The notes: generated from the letters alone by a model not told the origin. A stretch of DNA of 64,000 bases from an uncultured Pseudomonadota bacterium (GCA_902763155.1 CACWQS010000002.1:62001-126000), one strand, 5' to 3'; numbered from the stretch's first letter, positions 16,312 through 26,097 are shown. A program made the numbers and translations.

Positions 16312-16965
16312 ATGCTTACTCAAAAACAATATAACTTATTAATGTATATAAATAAAGTTAATCGTGAAACCGGTCAATGTCCGTCGTTTGATGAAATGAA
16401 AGCCGCTATCGGCTTAAAATCAAAATCGGGAATACATGCCCTCATTACTTCTTTAGAAGAGCGTAACTTTATCCGCAGGATGCCGCATAAAGCTCGCGCA
16501 CTTGAAGTCGTACGATTACCGCGTTTTAAACCGCAAGCAGTTATTGACGAAGAAAAAAAACGTGAACAAGCTTTGCAAAACTCCAGTGCTGTTATCCCTC
16601 TTTACGGAAAAATTGCCGCCGGCACACCAATAGAGGCTATTGCCAACGAAACTGAATCTGTTGCGGTGCCGTTTGATATGGTAGCTTTGGGGCAATATTA
16701 TGCCTTAAAAATTGAGGGAGATTCTATGGTAGAAGCCGGCATTATGGATGGCGATACAGCCATTATTCGTCGCCAAGAACAAGCCGATAACGGTAAAATA
16801 GTGGTGGCATTGGTTGATAACAGCGAAGCCACACTGAAAATCCTTAAAAAAGACCGTGAATGCGTGCATCTCATTCCGTGCAATAAAGATTACCAGACCC
16901 GCACATTGCCGGCGGAAAGAGTAAAAATCCAGGGGGTTTTATCCGGAATTATCCGTAAATATTAA
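16312..16965 (+). CDS. lexA: LexA repressor, SOS regulator
   Basis: A 217-residue LexA. The N-terminal winged helix (residues 1-65) has PSFDEMKAAIGLKSKSGIHALI as its recognition region. The self-cleavage bond is Ala103-Gly104 in KIAAGTPIEA. The catalytic dyad is Ser138 (GDSMVEAG) and Lys176 (EATLKIL). RecA filaments trigger cleavage after DNA damage, releasing the SOS genes. The upstream operator shows autorepression. The 3' end overlaps that of the convergent nth gene by four bases. GGAGAG precedes the ATG. Confidence 0.97.
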   Translation: MLTQKQYNLLMYINKVNRETGQCPSFDEMKAAIGLKSKSGIHALITSLEERNFIRRMPHKARALEVVRLPRFKPQAVIDEEKKREQALQNSSAVIPLYGKIAAGTPIEAIANETESVAVPFDMVALGQYYALKIEGDSMVEAGIMDGDTAIIRRQEQADNGKIVVALVDNSEATLKILKKDRECVHLIPCNKDYQTRTLPAERVKIQGVLSGIIRKY

Positions 16966-17603
16966 ATCTGGCGTTTATCAGTAGAGTGGCAATATTCAAA
17001 AATCGGGCATTTTTCACATAAGGGCTTTTGCGCCTTGCAAATATAACGTCCGAACAATACCAACCAATGATTGGTATTTATAACTATTTCTTTGGGCAGT
17101 AATTTCATCAAATCTTGTTCCACCTCAAGCGGAGTCTTTCCTTTACTGAAATCCAAACGATGCGCAATCCGCATAACATGCGTATCCACCGCCAGCGTCG
17201 GCTGATGATACCACACATTCATCACTACATTGGCGGTTTTTCGTCCCACACCGGCCAGCGTTGTCAGCGTGTCGCGGTCGGTAGGCATATCGCCGCCAAA
17301 ATCTTCCACCAATTGCCGGCTTAAGGCCATAATATTTTTGGCTTTATTATTAAAAAGTCCGATGGTTTTAATATATTCTTTTAATTTTTCTTCTCCCAAA
17401 GCGAGCATTTTTTGCGGTGTATCTGCCACTTTGAATAAAGCCTCGGTTGCTTTATTCACACTTTTATCAGTGCTTTGTGCCGAAAGCACCACTGCCACCA
17501 ACAATGTATACGGATTATGAAAATTAAGTTCACATTGCGGATTCGGATTTTCACGTTCAAAAATCCGCATTATCTCTAAAATTTCCTTTTGCGGACGTGT
17601 CAT
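16962..17603 (-). CDS. nth: Endonuclease III
   Basis: A 213-residue base-excision repair enzyme with DNA glycosylase and AP lyase activity on oxidised pyrimidines. The helix-hairpin-helix LAGVGRKTANVV carries catalytic Lys122 and AVDTHV carries Asp140. The C-terminal CKAQKPLCEKCPIFEYC has the C-x6-C-x2-C-x5-C spacing of the 4Fe-4S cluster. The start overlaps the tsaD stop by four bases, so the two genes form an operon. It runs convergently into lexA. Confidence 0.97.
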   Translation of the reverse strand: MTRPQKEILEIMRIFERENPNPQCELNFHNPYTLLVAVVLSAQSTDKSVNKATEALFKVADTPQKMLALGEEKLKEYIKTIGLFNNKAKNIMALSRQLVEDFGGDMPTDRDTLTTLAGVGRKTANVVMNVWYHQPTLAVDTHVMRIAHRLDFSKGKTPLEVEQDLMKLLPKEIVINTNHWLVLFGRYICKAQKPLCEKCPIFEYCHSTDKRQI

Positions 17604-18676
17604 GCTTTCACTCCACCGGCACCTGCCGCTTTGGGTGCATTTTCATCTAAAGGCCAACGCGGACGTGGTTTAAAGTCGAGTGGCGAAGTATATCCTGCTC
17701 TATATCTTTCTAAACCAGCCCAAGCCACCATTACTCCGTTATCGGTGCAGAAACGTATCGGCGGTGCCGCAAACTCCAATCCATGATTTTCCGCCAACTC
17801 GCGCAAGTGGTTGCGTAAATATGTATTTGAAGCCACTCCTCCGGAAACCACCACATGTTGCCCCTCAGGATAATTTTGCTTAAAATATTTAATTGCCCGT
17901 TCTAATTTACGCACCAAGCAATCAGTCGCTGTCATTTGGAAACAAGCACAAATATCTGCCACATCTTGCTTTGGTAAAATAGCGTGGTCAATATCGCCGT
18001 CGGTAGTATATGTTTCAATAATCTTGCGCACTGCAGTTTTAAGTCCGGAAAACGACAAATTACAGTCTCCTGAACCAATCAGTGGACGCGGCAAAGTAAA
18101 TCTGTTTTCGTCACCGGTTGCCGCCAGTTTTTCAATCATTGGCCCGCCCGGATACCCTAAACCAAGCATTTTTGCCACTTTATCAAATGCTTCACCGGCC
18201 GCATCATCTATTGTGGTTCCCAAACGCTGGTATTCACCGACATTTTTCACCACTAAAATTTGACAATGCCCACCGGAAACCAGCAACAACAAATACGGAA
18301 ATTCAATAGAGTGCGCAATCCTCGCACACAGAGCATGCCCTTCCAAATGATTCACCGCCACAAAAGGCTTATTCAATGCCAATGCCAAGGCTTTGGCTGT
18401 CATGGCACCCACTACCACGCCGCCAATCAGTCCCGGTCCACACGAAGCGGCAATAGCATCAACTTCGTTTAGGCTGATATGTGCTCTCTGCATACAAGAA
18501 TTGACAATCTCGTCAACATGTTCCAAATGAGCTCGCGCGGCAATTTCCGGCACCACTCCGCCGTATTGCTTATGTTCTTCTTGTGATTGCAATGCCTCTC
18601 CTAAAATTTCTTTACTGTCGGTAACTACAGCGGCACCGGTATCATCACAACTGCTCTCTATGCCTAATACAATCAT
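17600..18676 (-). CDS. tsaD: tRNA N6-adenosine threonylcarbamoyltransferase TsaD
   Basis: A 358-residue TsaD, the catalytic partner that places threonylcarbamoyl on A37 of ANN-decoding tRNAs (with TsaB, TsaE and TsaC). The start MIVLGIESSCDDTGAAVV is canonical. The metal-binding His pair lies in VNHLEGHALCARI. GGHCQILVV, GLGYPGGPMIE and SFSGLKTAVR follow in order, then the C-terminal VSGGVASNTYLR. Length is normal. nth follows with a four-base overlap. The gene is divergent from the mitofilin-like gene, an arrangement also seen in other alphaproteobacteria. Confidence 0.97.
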   Translation of the reverse strand: MIVLGIESSCDDTGAAVVTDSKEILGEALQSQEEHKQYGGVVPEIAARAHLEHVDEIVNSCMQRAHISLNEVDAIAASCGPGLIGGVVVGAMTAKALALALNKPFVAVNHLEGHALCARIAHSIEFPYLLLLVSGGHCQILVVKNVGEYQRLGTTIDDAAGEAFDKVAKMLGLGYPGGPMIEKLAATGDENRFTLPRPLIGSGDCNLSFSGLKTAVRKIIETYTTDGDIDHAILPKQDVADICACFQMTATDCLVRKLERAIKYFKQNYPEGQHVVVSGGVASNTYLRNHLRELAENHGLEFAAPPIRFCTDNGVMVAWAGLERYRAGYTSPLDFKPRPRWPLDENAPKAAGAGGVKA

Positions 18677-18779
18677 TTATTTAACCTAAAAACATCTCTT
18701 TTTGCTTGAAGAAGTCCTGACTTTTTTATATATATGAAATATATTTAACCCCAAATGTCAAGCAAAAGGATAATGAATT

Positions 18780-19754
18780 ATGATAAAAAATATGGAAAAT
18801 GAGCAGGAAACAAGTAACCAAACCGTATCAAAATCCTCCGGTTCGATTCTTAGTTTTGTAGTATTTATTCTCATTCTTACTTTCGCTATAGTGAGTATTG
18901 GCGGATTTTGTTATCTTAAACTACAAAAGCAACAGCAACAAATTGCCGATTTAGAACAAAAAACAACCGATTTACCCAAACTCTCCAACAAACAGAATGT
19001 TTTGGAACAGCGAATTTTAAATCTTGAAAATTCGTTGCTTAATGATTCCCCTGCTTTACCTACTGGCACTTCGGAGCTTGACGATATGCAGCAAAATTTT
19101 AACAAATGGTTGGCGGAAAAAGAAAATGCCCTTAACGGTGTTTTACAAAAGTTGCAAAATACCAAAATCAGCGATAAACCGCAAATGCCGGAAGTCCTCT
19201 TAGCCGCCGGTGCCTTAACTGTGCAAGATATTGCTGAGCGCGGCTTGCCGTTTGAATATGAAGCGGAAGTTTTGCAAATTTTGGCTCAAAACAACCCGCA
19301 AGCCCAAAAATACACTGCAGAAATTCAAGAATTCTCCCGTAGCGGTATCACCGGCTCTAAAGCACTGATTGAGGATTTTAACAATATTTATGCAATTTTG
19401 AATGATATGCCGACAGTGGAATTGCTACCGCAAGTTCAACCCGAGGAATCTGAAGCACAGAATTGGTATGAAAAGGCTTGGCAATGGGTTAAAAAATTTG
19501 CCGTTCACCGCAAAAAAATGCCTAAACCGGAATTTGCCGCCGATAAAGATGTGGTTCACAAACTGGTCAACGAAGCCCGTTTTGCCGAAGCACTAAACAA
19601 AATGAGAACTGATATTAAATACAATTCTATTGAAGCACCAATGTTGCTAGAATGGCAAAAACAGGCTGAAGCATACATCAAATTTGAAAGTGCTATGCAA
19701 GCACTGATTATGAACTCACTTGCCAGTATTCGCCTTAAGGAAATGCAACACTAA
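18780..19754 (+). CDS. Mic60/mitofilin-like membrane protein
   Basis: A 324-residue protein with one N-terminal membrane helix (about residues 22-46), a coiled coil rich in Gln, Lys and Leu (about 47-125), and a C-terminal domain with VHKLVNEARFAEALNKM and LLEWQKQAEAYIKFESAMQAL. This resembles the alphaproteobacterial Mic60/COG4223 family, which shapes inner-membrane folds and contacts the outer membrane. In many relatives it follows hemC-hemD, divergent from tsaD. Here those heme genes are absent and it follows the tsaD promoter region directly. The stop overlaps the next start (TAATG). Family call moderate to good. Confidence 0.75.
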   Translation: MIKNMENEQETSNQTVSKSSGSILSFVVFILILTFAIVSIGGFCYLKLQKQQQQIADLEQKTTDLPKLSNKQNVLEQRILNLENSLLNDSPALPTGTSELDDMQQNFNKWLAEKENALNGVLQKLQNTKISDKPQMPEVLLAAGALTVQDIAERGLPFEYEAEVLQILAQNNPQAQKYTAEIQEFSRSGITGSKALIEDFNNIYAILNDMPTVELLPQVQPEESEAQNWYEKAWQWVKKFAVHRKKMPKPEFAADKDVVHKLVNEARFAEALNKMRTDIKYNSIEAPMLLEWQKQAEAYIKFESAMQALIMNSLASIRLKEMQH

Positions 19755-21148
19755 TGAGCGATTGGAAGCAAATTTGGCAGCAAAAATACGATATTGTGCC
19801 TGCACAACTTGAAAAAATAAAGCATAAACACACAGTAGTTACCGCTTTTAATACCAACATTGATGCCGTCGTCAAAATCAGCGGCACCCAACTATCTGAA
19901 CTGGCACAAAAAATGCACGTTTCTGCCGATATGGCACAGACCGGAAAATGTCAAATTGATACCCCAAAAGATGTGCTGAGAGGTATTATTAAATGTTTTA
20001 TCAGCGGTAATGCCGAAGAGTGGATTGTAAGTAGCACCGAAATATATGACTGGATAAAGCAAAACATCGGCTATGATTGTCTGCAAATGGGCGGACAAGG
20101 CGGCATTGTTGCCAATGCTATGGCAGTCTTAGGAGTTAAAAAAGTTGTGGCACATACCGCATCGCATCCTTTGTTGCAAGCCAAACAGTTTTTAGACTTA
20201 CCTAACCTGTTTGCCATTGATGAAAACGGAAAATTAAGACCGGCTCGGCAAATCAATCGCCTTTCCGATGCACCGCTGATCCATTGGATTATCGAATTTG
20301 CCAAAGACGATTCGCTTAGCTTAGACGACCAAACTTATACCTGTCCGAAAGCTAATCGCTTTATCGCCTCTTATGATCCGTCTAATATTGATCTTGATAT
20401 AAACAATGCTTTTATTCAATACGCCGACAAAAACGGCTACGACTATCTGGTTTTATCTGGATTCCATGGGCTAAAATCGGAACAAAATGGTGTCGAGCGC
20501 ATTAAAACCGCTGCTGAAATTATCAAAAAATGGAAAAGTCTGCACCAGCAAGGAATCATTCATTTAGAATTGGCCTCAACCCAAGATAAAAACATTAGGC
20601 GTGCTATTATAGAAAATATTGCTCCACTTGCCGATTCGCTCGGCTTAAATGACCGCGAAGCATTAGATGCTTTGGAAATCATCAATCCTGCACAATATGA
20701 AGTTTTAAGACAACAAGAACTGCATGCTCCGCAACTGTTTGCAATATGCCGGCAAATTATGCAAAAAACGCAAACATCACGTCTGCAAATGCATATGTTC
20801 GGATTATATCTCACTTTGCAAAACAAAGAGTTCTCTATTTCCTGCAATCAAAATTTGCATGGTATGATGCTGGCGGCAACTGTAGCCGCATCTAAAGCCG
20901 GTTTGGGTAAATTAGAAAAAAGCGCAGACCTGCTTTGGGCTCATCAAAATGTCCCAACAAATCTGCTTACTGATGAATTGCAAAATCTGGCGGAGTTCTT
21001 GCAAAAGCCGGAAATTTTGACTGACGGTATTGCCGAACTTGATGATTTTAATCTCATCGCCGTACCAACTCTGATTATTGCCAAACCGCGCACTTTGGTC
21101 GGCATGGGAGATACCATATCTTCGGTTTCTCTTGTCGCCGCACGTTAA
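19754..21148 (+). CDS. ADP-dependent phosphofructokinase/glucokinase family protein
   Basis: A 464-residue protein that resembles the archaeal and eukaryotic ADP-dependent sugar kinases. Visible marks: the substrate region TAFNTNIDAVVKI, the GGQGGIVANAMAVLGV nucleotide-fold glycines, LSGFHGL, HLELAST, and the ribokinase-type catalytic loop LVGMGDTISS with Asp as base. The family phosphorylates glucose or fructose 6-phosphate with ADP rather than ATP. Bacterial members are rare. Which sugar is used cannot be read here. It is translationally coupled to the mitofilin-like gene upstream. Confidence 0.8.
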   Translation: MSDWKQIWQQKYDIVPAQLEKIKHKHTVVTAFNTNIDAVVKISGTQLSELAQKMHVSADMAQTGKCQIDTPKDVLRGIIKCFISGNAEEWIVSSTEIYDWIKQNIGYDCLQMGGQGGIVANAMAVLGVKKVVAHTASHPLLQAKQFLDLPNLFAIDENGKLRPARQINRLSDAPLIHWIIEFAKDDSLSLDDQTYTCPKANRFIASYDPSNIDLDINNAFIQYADKNGYDYLVLSGFHGLKSEQNGVERIKTAAEIIKKWKSLHQQGIIHLELASTQDKNIRRAIIENIAPLADSLGLNDREALDALEIINPAQYEVLRQQELHAPQLFAICRQIMQKTQTSRLQMHMFGLYLTLQNKEFSISCNQNLHGMMLAATVAASKAGLGKLEKSADLLWAHQNVPTNLLTDELQNLAEFLQKPEILTDGIAELDDFNLIAVPTLIIAKPRTLVGMGDTISSVSLVAAR

Positions 21149-21156
21149 AAAATTTT

Positions 21157-23556
21157 CTATTCACCTTTGTGAACCACCACTTGCGGAAACGGAATTTCTA
21201 TTCCTTCATCAATGAAACGTTTATTTATATCATAACGTAACTGACTAGGCACTGTCCACCCGCTGTAAATATCTTTCACATAAAAACGCAATTCAAAATC
21301 CAAACTGCTGGAGCCGAAGTCAGTAAACAAAACATACGGTGCCGGATTTTTCAGAACCAGCTTATGTCCGGCAGCGCAGTCCAGTAAAATTTGCGTTACT
21401 TTCTCAACATCTGAGCCATAAGCCACTCCAACCGCTACACTCTGACGCGAAGTATTATCGCCATGTGTTTTATTGGTAACAGTCGAAGATATCAGCGTAG
21501 CATTCGGAATAATAACACTGGTCTTATCAAAGCTTTCCAGCTCGGTGGAACGAATATTTATTTGCTTAATTTTACCTTCAACACCGCTCAAAACCACCCA
21601 ATCTCCCACGCGAAACGGACGCTCAAGCAAAATAATAACGCCGGCAACCAAGTTCTTAATCACATCTTGTAAGCCGAAACCGATACCAACCGAAAGAGCA
21701 CCGGCAATAAACGCAAGGTTTGTTAAGTTAATGCCTATGGCCATAATGGCAAACAGCGTTGAAAGAATAAAGCCCAAAAAACCAATGCCGGATATCAACG
21801 AATGGCGCACACCGTCGTCCATATCTATTTTTGCCAAAACATTTGCCGCCAATTTGTTTTTAACGATTCGCGACACCGTAAGCGAGCCAAAGAAAACCAC
21901 AATTCCCAAAACAATGGCAATCAGCGAAATTTCAATACCGCCAATCTTGAACCCAAAAAGAATTTTACGCGCCGCCGCCAACATAAAGTCCCCCGGCAAG
22001 CCCCATAAATTCAGCAACATAAACACCAATACCATAATCATTGTCGGGTTGATAATGGCACGAAGCCAGAAATCAATTTTTGTAATCGCTGTTTTTTTGT
22101 AACCTCGCAAACCTTTCATCCATGGTCCGGAAACAATAATTTTGCGCAAAACATCTATCAGTGAACGGCGCAAAACCTCAAACATACCACACAAAATAAG
22201 CGACATAATGATATGGTTGAAAATAAACATCGAAAGCTCCGGATAACCCAATAGCGAAAGCGCAAATACGCCAATACAAAACAGATGGCTGATAACAATC
22301 ATCTTCAGGCCGCGGTCAACAGTTTCTTCGCCTTCAAGCGTTTCTGCTTCTGTCGATACTTCTTCTTTATAAGTATCAAACGAAATTTTAGCAAACCAAA
22401 TCAGGAAAAAAGCTTTAACAGCGCAACAGGTAATCATTAAAAAGTGGATTGTTTCGGTGGAATATTCAGCCTTTTGTGCCACTAAAAGTTGAATAGTTGC
22501 CGCGGCATTAACCAAAATAAAAGTAAAGATCATCCGCGTAAATCTTGCCGCTTTTTCGCTTGGAATATTCACCAAACGCCATTGTGGATAGTGTGGAGCA
22601 AATGTCACGCGAGAAACTGTGGCTTCTGCTATGGCAAGCAAGGTAACAAACGCCGTTGTCATTAAAATATTTTCTAAAAGACTGCCATCAAAAATTTTAG
22701 TGCTAACCATCCACAAAATGCAACCACCTACCAAAAAGGCAAAAATCAATCCGCGGGCAATAGCAACCGCCACCGCAGCGATTACCTTTCGGTTGAATGT
22801 CGGATTTTCAATATCAGATTTATAGCCCCAATACTTTAAAATCTGTCTGCGCAAAAATATAGCAAGCGCCAACGCAATCATTAAAATAATGAACATAACC
22901 ACAATGCTGAACAGCGCATAAGAACGTTGGTCTTGCGGCAGATTTTGATACCACTCCAACGGTGATTTAACCACGTCCCAGAAAAAAATGCCGTATGCTT
23001 TCACGCCTTGGAAAAAAATCAGCGGGTTAATAAACGCCGATTGCTTAGTCATCATATCGCCATACAAACGTTGATTGCGCACATTCAAAATTTGCACCGT
23101 CAAATCTTCCATTTGCACCAAAAGCAGGTCTGCTTCCTTAATTACGCGGTCTTGAGAGGAAAGCTGTTGCACCAAGTCTTCGCGCTGCTTGGTAATGGCG
23201 GCATCTTCGGTTTCCCCGTCTTTCGGACCGCTGCCAAGGGCATCGAGCTGCTTTTGCACAAACCGAGCTTGCTTTTCAATTTCTTTTTTGTTTTCAACAA
23301 TTTGAACTTCTATTTTGCTCAAATAAGTAGAATAATCATCAAGTTTTTCTTTAGAAATATTAGATTTCGCCAAGCCTTTTTTTATTTTTTCCAATTCGGC
23401 AGTAATTTTAGGATGCTCCAACGCCTGATTGAGTTGCGCCTGACTCAAACTTTTAGCTTCAGGCACAGGCGCCGAAAAAACTTCGGACGAAAACCCCACA
23501 CCAAAGCCTAAAACAACCAAACAAACAGCAAAAATTTTCAAAAATATTTTTTTCAT
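21157..23556 (-). CDS. Mechanosensitive ion channel, large MscS/DUF3772 type
   Basis: A 799-residue MscS-superfamily channel that releases solutes under hypo-osmotic shock. A signal peptide (residues 1-28, ending VFSAPVPEA) leads into a periplasmic coiled-coil region (about 30-165, DUF3772-like). About ten membrane helices follow. The pore helix is SVGIGFGLQDVIKNLVAGVIILLERPF, then the MscS beta domain with VGDWVVLSGVEGKIKQINIRSTEL. The cytosolic vestibule ends near residue 795. The start overlaps the stop of the ASADH-like gene upstream (TGATG), so the two are coupled. Confidence 0.9.
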   Translation of the reverse strand: MKKIFLKIFAVCLVVLGFGVGFSSEVFSAPVPEAKSLSQAQLNQALEHPKITAELEKIKKGLAKSNISKEKLDDYSTYLSKIEVQIVENKKEIEKQARFVQKQLDALGSGPKDGETEDAAITKQREDLVQQLSSQDRVIKEADLLLVQMEDLTVQILNVRNQRLYGDMMTKQSAFINPLIFFQGVKAYGIFFWDVVKSPLEWYQNLPQDQRSYALFSIVVMFIILMIALALAIFLRRQILKYWGYKSDIENPTFNRKVIAAVAVAIARGLIFAFLVGGCILWMVSTKIFDGSLLENILMTTAFVTLLAIAEATVSRVTFAPHYPQWRLVNIPSEKAARFTRMIFTFILVNAAATIQLLVAQKAEYSTETIHFLMITCCAVKAFFLIWFAKISFDTYKEEVSTEAETLEGEETVDRGLKMIVISHLFCIGVFALSLLGYPELSMFIFNHIIMSLILCGMFEVLRRSLIDVLRKIIVSGPWMKGLRGYKKTAITKIDFWLRAIINPTMIMVLVFMLLNLWGLPGDFMLAAARKILFGFKIGGIEISLIAIVLGIVVFFGSLTVSRIVKNKLAANVLAKIDMDDGVRHSLISGIGFLGFILSTLFAIMAIGINLTNLAFIAGALSVGIGFGLQDVIKNLVAGVIILLERPFRVGDWVVLSGVEGKIKQINIRSTELESFDKTSVIIPNATLISSTVTNKTHGDNTSRQSVAVGVAYGSDVEKVTQILLDCAAGHKLVLKNPAPYVLFTDFGSSSLDFELRFYVKDIYSGWTVPSQLRYDINKRFIDEGIEIPFPQVVVHKGE

Positions 23557-24569
23557 CAGTTAACCTTTTTATTGAGCAAAAGTTGAAGCACATTGTAGGC
23601 ATTTTGCGCCCCGCCGGCACGCAAATCATCAGCTACACACCAAAAACTGAACCCGTTTTCAACCGAAACATCTTGACGCAAACGGCTAACGTAAATATCG
23701 CTCTCGCTTTGAACGTCATTGAGCGAAACGTAGCCTAAATCGGTGTGTTTATCAAACACCACAACGCCTTTGGTGCCGCGCATCAAGTTTCGCACATCAT
23801 CAACATCTACCTCTTGTGTGCATTCTACATTGACAAAGGCACCAATGCCGATAAACGCCGGCACAAAAGCGCAATTGGCATGCACTTTAATATCCGAATT
23901 GAGCAATTTTTTAATTTCCACATTCATTGCCCATTCGTATTTTGTTTCATCGCCGATAAATTCCCCTACTTGCGGCAACACATTAAAAGCAATTTGTTTA
24001 TGGAAAATCTCTTCATCGTCAACTAAAGGCTCATTCATAAAAATTTTGCGCGTTTGGTTAAACAACTCATCCATAGCTTCTTTGCCATAGAGTGAAACCG
24101 CCATATAGGTATTTATAACCAAACGCCGAATACCATATTTTTCCGCCACATTTTTGAGCGGAACCAAAAGCTGTGTTACCTGCGGAGATGGCAAAGCCAC
24201 AATTCCTTTTTTGGCTTCGCTGATTTTCTCATCGTTTAGACCGGCGATAATCAGCGGCACATCAGAATCCGTTGTATAAGCCGTTGAACAATCTATTACA
24301 AAGGCTTTTTTGGCGGCTGCTCGCGGCACATAGTGCTTAGAAAGTTCTTCTGAGGTGGCAAATACCGCTATATCAACAGCCGAAAAATCAAAATCTTTCA
24401 AGTTATACACGTCCATATCCACATCTTCGCCATACGAAATCTGCGTGCCGAGCGGACTATCGACATCAACAGCAAAAATATCATCTGCCGACATTCCGTT
24501 TTCTTCCAAAATGTTTAAGAGTTCCCGACCTTTACTATTCGTTACACCGACTATTGCAATTTTTTTCAT
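23556..24569 (-). CDS. Aspartate-semialdehyde dehydrogenase-like protein lacking active-site residues
   Basis: A 337-residue protein clearly descended from ASADH, the enzyme of lysine, threonine and methionine synthesis. The start at 24569 (MKKIAIVGVT) is preferred over an upstream ATG. Alignable blocks include GKEAMDELFNQTRKIF, IAFNVLPQVGEF and VENGFSFWCVADDLR. But the catalytic Cys of PNCST is replaced (PSPQV, Pro129), the Gln of TYQ is Met156, the Arg of CVRVP is Phe235, and the His of VGHS is Ile242. The NADP loop is also altered (GVTNSKG). It probably does not catalyse the classic reaction; it may bind a partner or nucleotide. A true asd gene may lie elsewhere. Confidence 0.85.
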   Translation of the reverse strand: MKKIAIVGVTNSKGRELLNILEENGMSADDIFAVDVDSPLGTQISYGEDVDMDVYNLKDFDFSAVDIAVFATSEELSKHYVPRAAAKKAFVIDCSTAYTTDSDVPLIIAGLNDEKISEAKKGIVALPSPQVTQLLVPLKNVAEKYGIRRLVINTYMAVSLYGKEAMDELFNQTRKIFMNEPLVDDEEIFHKQIAFNVLPQVGEFIGDETKYEWAMNVEIKKLLNSDIKVHANCAFVPAFIGIGAFVNVECTQEVDVDDVRNLMRGTKGVVVFDKHTDLGYVSLNDVQSESDIYVSRLRQDVSVENGFSFWCVADDLRAGGAQNAYNVLQLLLNKKVN

Positions 24570-24636
24570 CTGTTTTACCTCTTTTTCAAAAAAAATGAAA
24601 CGATGCCCCATTGTAGCATCTATATTTTAAAAATCT

Positions 24637-25299
24637 CTAAAGTCCGAATTTTTTATTGATAATTGCGGCAATATCCGCCAAATTTTGCGCCGTATCATGC
24701 AACGACGTATCAAATTCCACTGCGCCAATCGGTTTAGTCAGCGGTGCTGAAGCCCTGTTCATATCACGCTCATCGCGTGCTTTCATTTCGTTTAAAACCG
24801 TTTCATAATTCGTATCAACTCCAGCCTTAAGCAAATCTGCACACCGCCGTTTAGCTCTCACTTCAACCGGAGCCACAATGTAAAACTTCAAATCAGCTTG
24901 CGGACAAATCACGGTTCCGGTATCTCTGCCGTCATAAACTACACCGTTTGCAGCACTGCCATCAGCAAAAACCGGATTAAGTGCAAAGTCCTGTTGCATC
25001 TTCAAAAGTGCAGCGCGCACATCAGGATAAGACGAAACCACCGAAGCGGCATGACTTCCTACATCAGAACGAAAATCTTTATGTGCTGATAATTCCATCA
25101 TTTGCGGAAAGGTCAAATTTTTAGCAATTTCGGTAGCTGCGGCCACATCGCTCAAATCTTTTCCGCTTAAAACCATTTGCAACCCCACTGCCCGATAAAC
25201 CATACCCGTATCAAAATACGCCAATTTATACCTTTTTGCCACAAATGCCGAGATTGTGCCCTTACCGGCACCGGCCGGTCCGTCTATTGTAATAATCAT
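24637..25299 (-). CDS. cmk: Cytidylate kinase
   Basis: A 220-residue CMP/dCMP kinase. The P-loop is IDGPAGAGKGT (residues 5-15), the NMP-binding part is FDTGMVYRAVGLQM, and the lid and arginine region is VYDGRDTGTVICPQADLKFYI, then KARDERDMNRASAPL. All catalytic arginines appear present. Length is normal. It is on its own with a short gap to the ASADH-like gene on the same strand, so they may be cotranscribed. It balances CDP pools for RNA, DNA and lipids. Confidence 0.96.
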   Translation of the reverse strand: MIITIDGPAGAGKGTISAFVAKRYKLAYFDTGMVYRAVGLQMVLSGKDLSDVAAATEIAKNLTFPQMMELSAHKDFRSDVGSHAASVVSSYPDVRAALLKMQQDFALNPVFADGSAANGVVYDGRDTGTVICPQADLKFYIVAPVEVRAKRRCADLLKAGVDTNYETVLNEMKARDERDMNRASAPLTKPIGAVEFDTSLHDTAQNLADIAAIINKKFGL

Positions 25300-25410
25300 T
25301 AAACTTACCTCTTGCCTAATTGAAAATACGTTATAAATTCTTTAACATATTTTTTATACAATACCAATCAAAGAATGGATTTATACCATATTTTTTTATA
25401 GGAAAAAGTA

Positions 25411-26085
25411 ATGAAAATTCTGATTGCCGATGACCACGAACTATTTTTACAAGGTCTGGAATTTATTTTGCGTAAACAATACCCTGATGCCGAGATCACA
25501 CTGGCCGGCAGCTATACCGATATCTTTAATATTTTGCAAAATAAAAAAGATTTTGATCTGATTTTAACAGATCTCGCAATGCCGGGAGCCAAATGGCTCG
25601 ATGCCTTAAAAAAGATTCACCTTGAATGCCCCGAAGTCCCGATTATTATCATTTCGGCAGTGTTTGAACGCAGTATCTTGCAAAAAACATTTGATATCGG
25701 GGTTTCCGGCTATGTTTCCAAGTCTTTTTCCAACAACTTAATTATCAGCGCCATCAATTTAGTTATGGCCGGCGGCATGTATGTTCCTCCGGAAGTTTTG
25801 CAAATGAGTATGCAAACATCGCCGGAACCAATGCGCGAATTGCTCGCTTCACTGAGTGATGATGAAGAGGTAGACAGTAAGATATTAACACCACGGCAAA
25901 AAGAAGTTTTAAATTATTTGGCAGAGGGACTACCCAATAAAGAAATCGCCTATCGTTTAGGACTTAGTGAAGGAACGGTTAAAATTCACATAACGCTGAT
26001 ATTACGGGCCTTAGAGGTCAGTAATCGTCTGGCCGCTGTCCGCAAAGCAGTCCAAATGGGGATTATCCGCGAAGAAAAGAAGTAA
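25411..26085 (+). CDS. NarL/FixJ-family response regulator
   Basis: A 224-residue two-component regulator. Receiver domain (residues 1-120): acidic pocket at ADDHE, phospho-acceptor Asp in ILTDLAMPG (about residue 54), Thr/Ser in IIISAVF, and Lys in GYVSKSF. Output domain: LuxR-type helix-turn-helix LTPRQKEVLNYLAEGLPNKEIAYRLGLSEGTVKIHI (about 150-205), with ILTPRQ at its start. No histidine kinase gene is near. AGGAAAAAG precedes the start. It is followed after 12 bases by the RquA-like methyltransferase gene, so it may control or share expression with quinone synthesis. Confidence 0.93.
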   Translation: MKILIADDHELFLQGLEFILRKQYPDAEITLAGSYTDIFNILQNKKDFDLILTDLAMPGAKWLDALKKIHLECPEVPIIIISAVFERSILQKTFDIGVSGYVSKSFSNNLIISAINLVMAGGMYVPPEVLQMSMQTSPEPMRELLASLSDDEEVDSKILTPRQKEVLNYLAEGLPNKEIAYRLGLSEGTVKIHITLILRALEVSNRLAAVRKAVQMGIIREEKK

Positions 26086-26097
26086 AAGGAGTCATCT

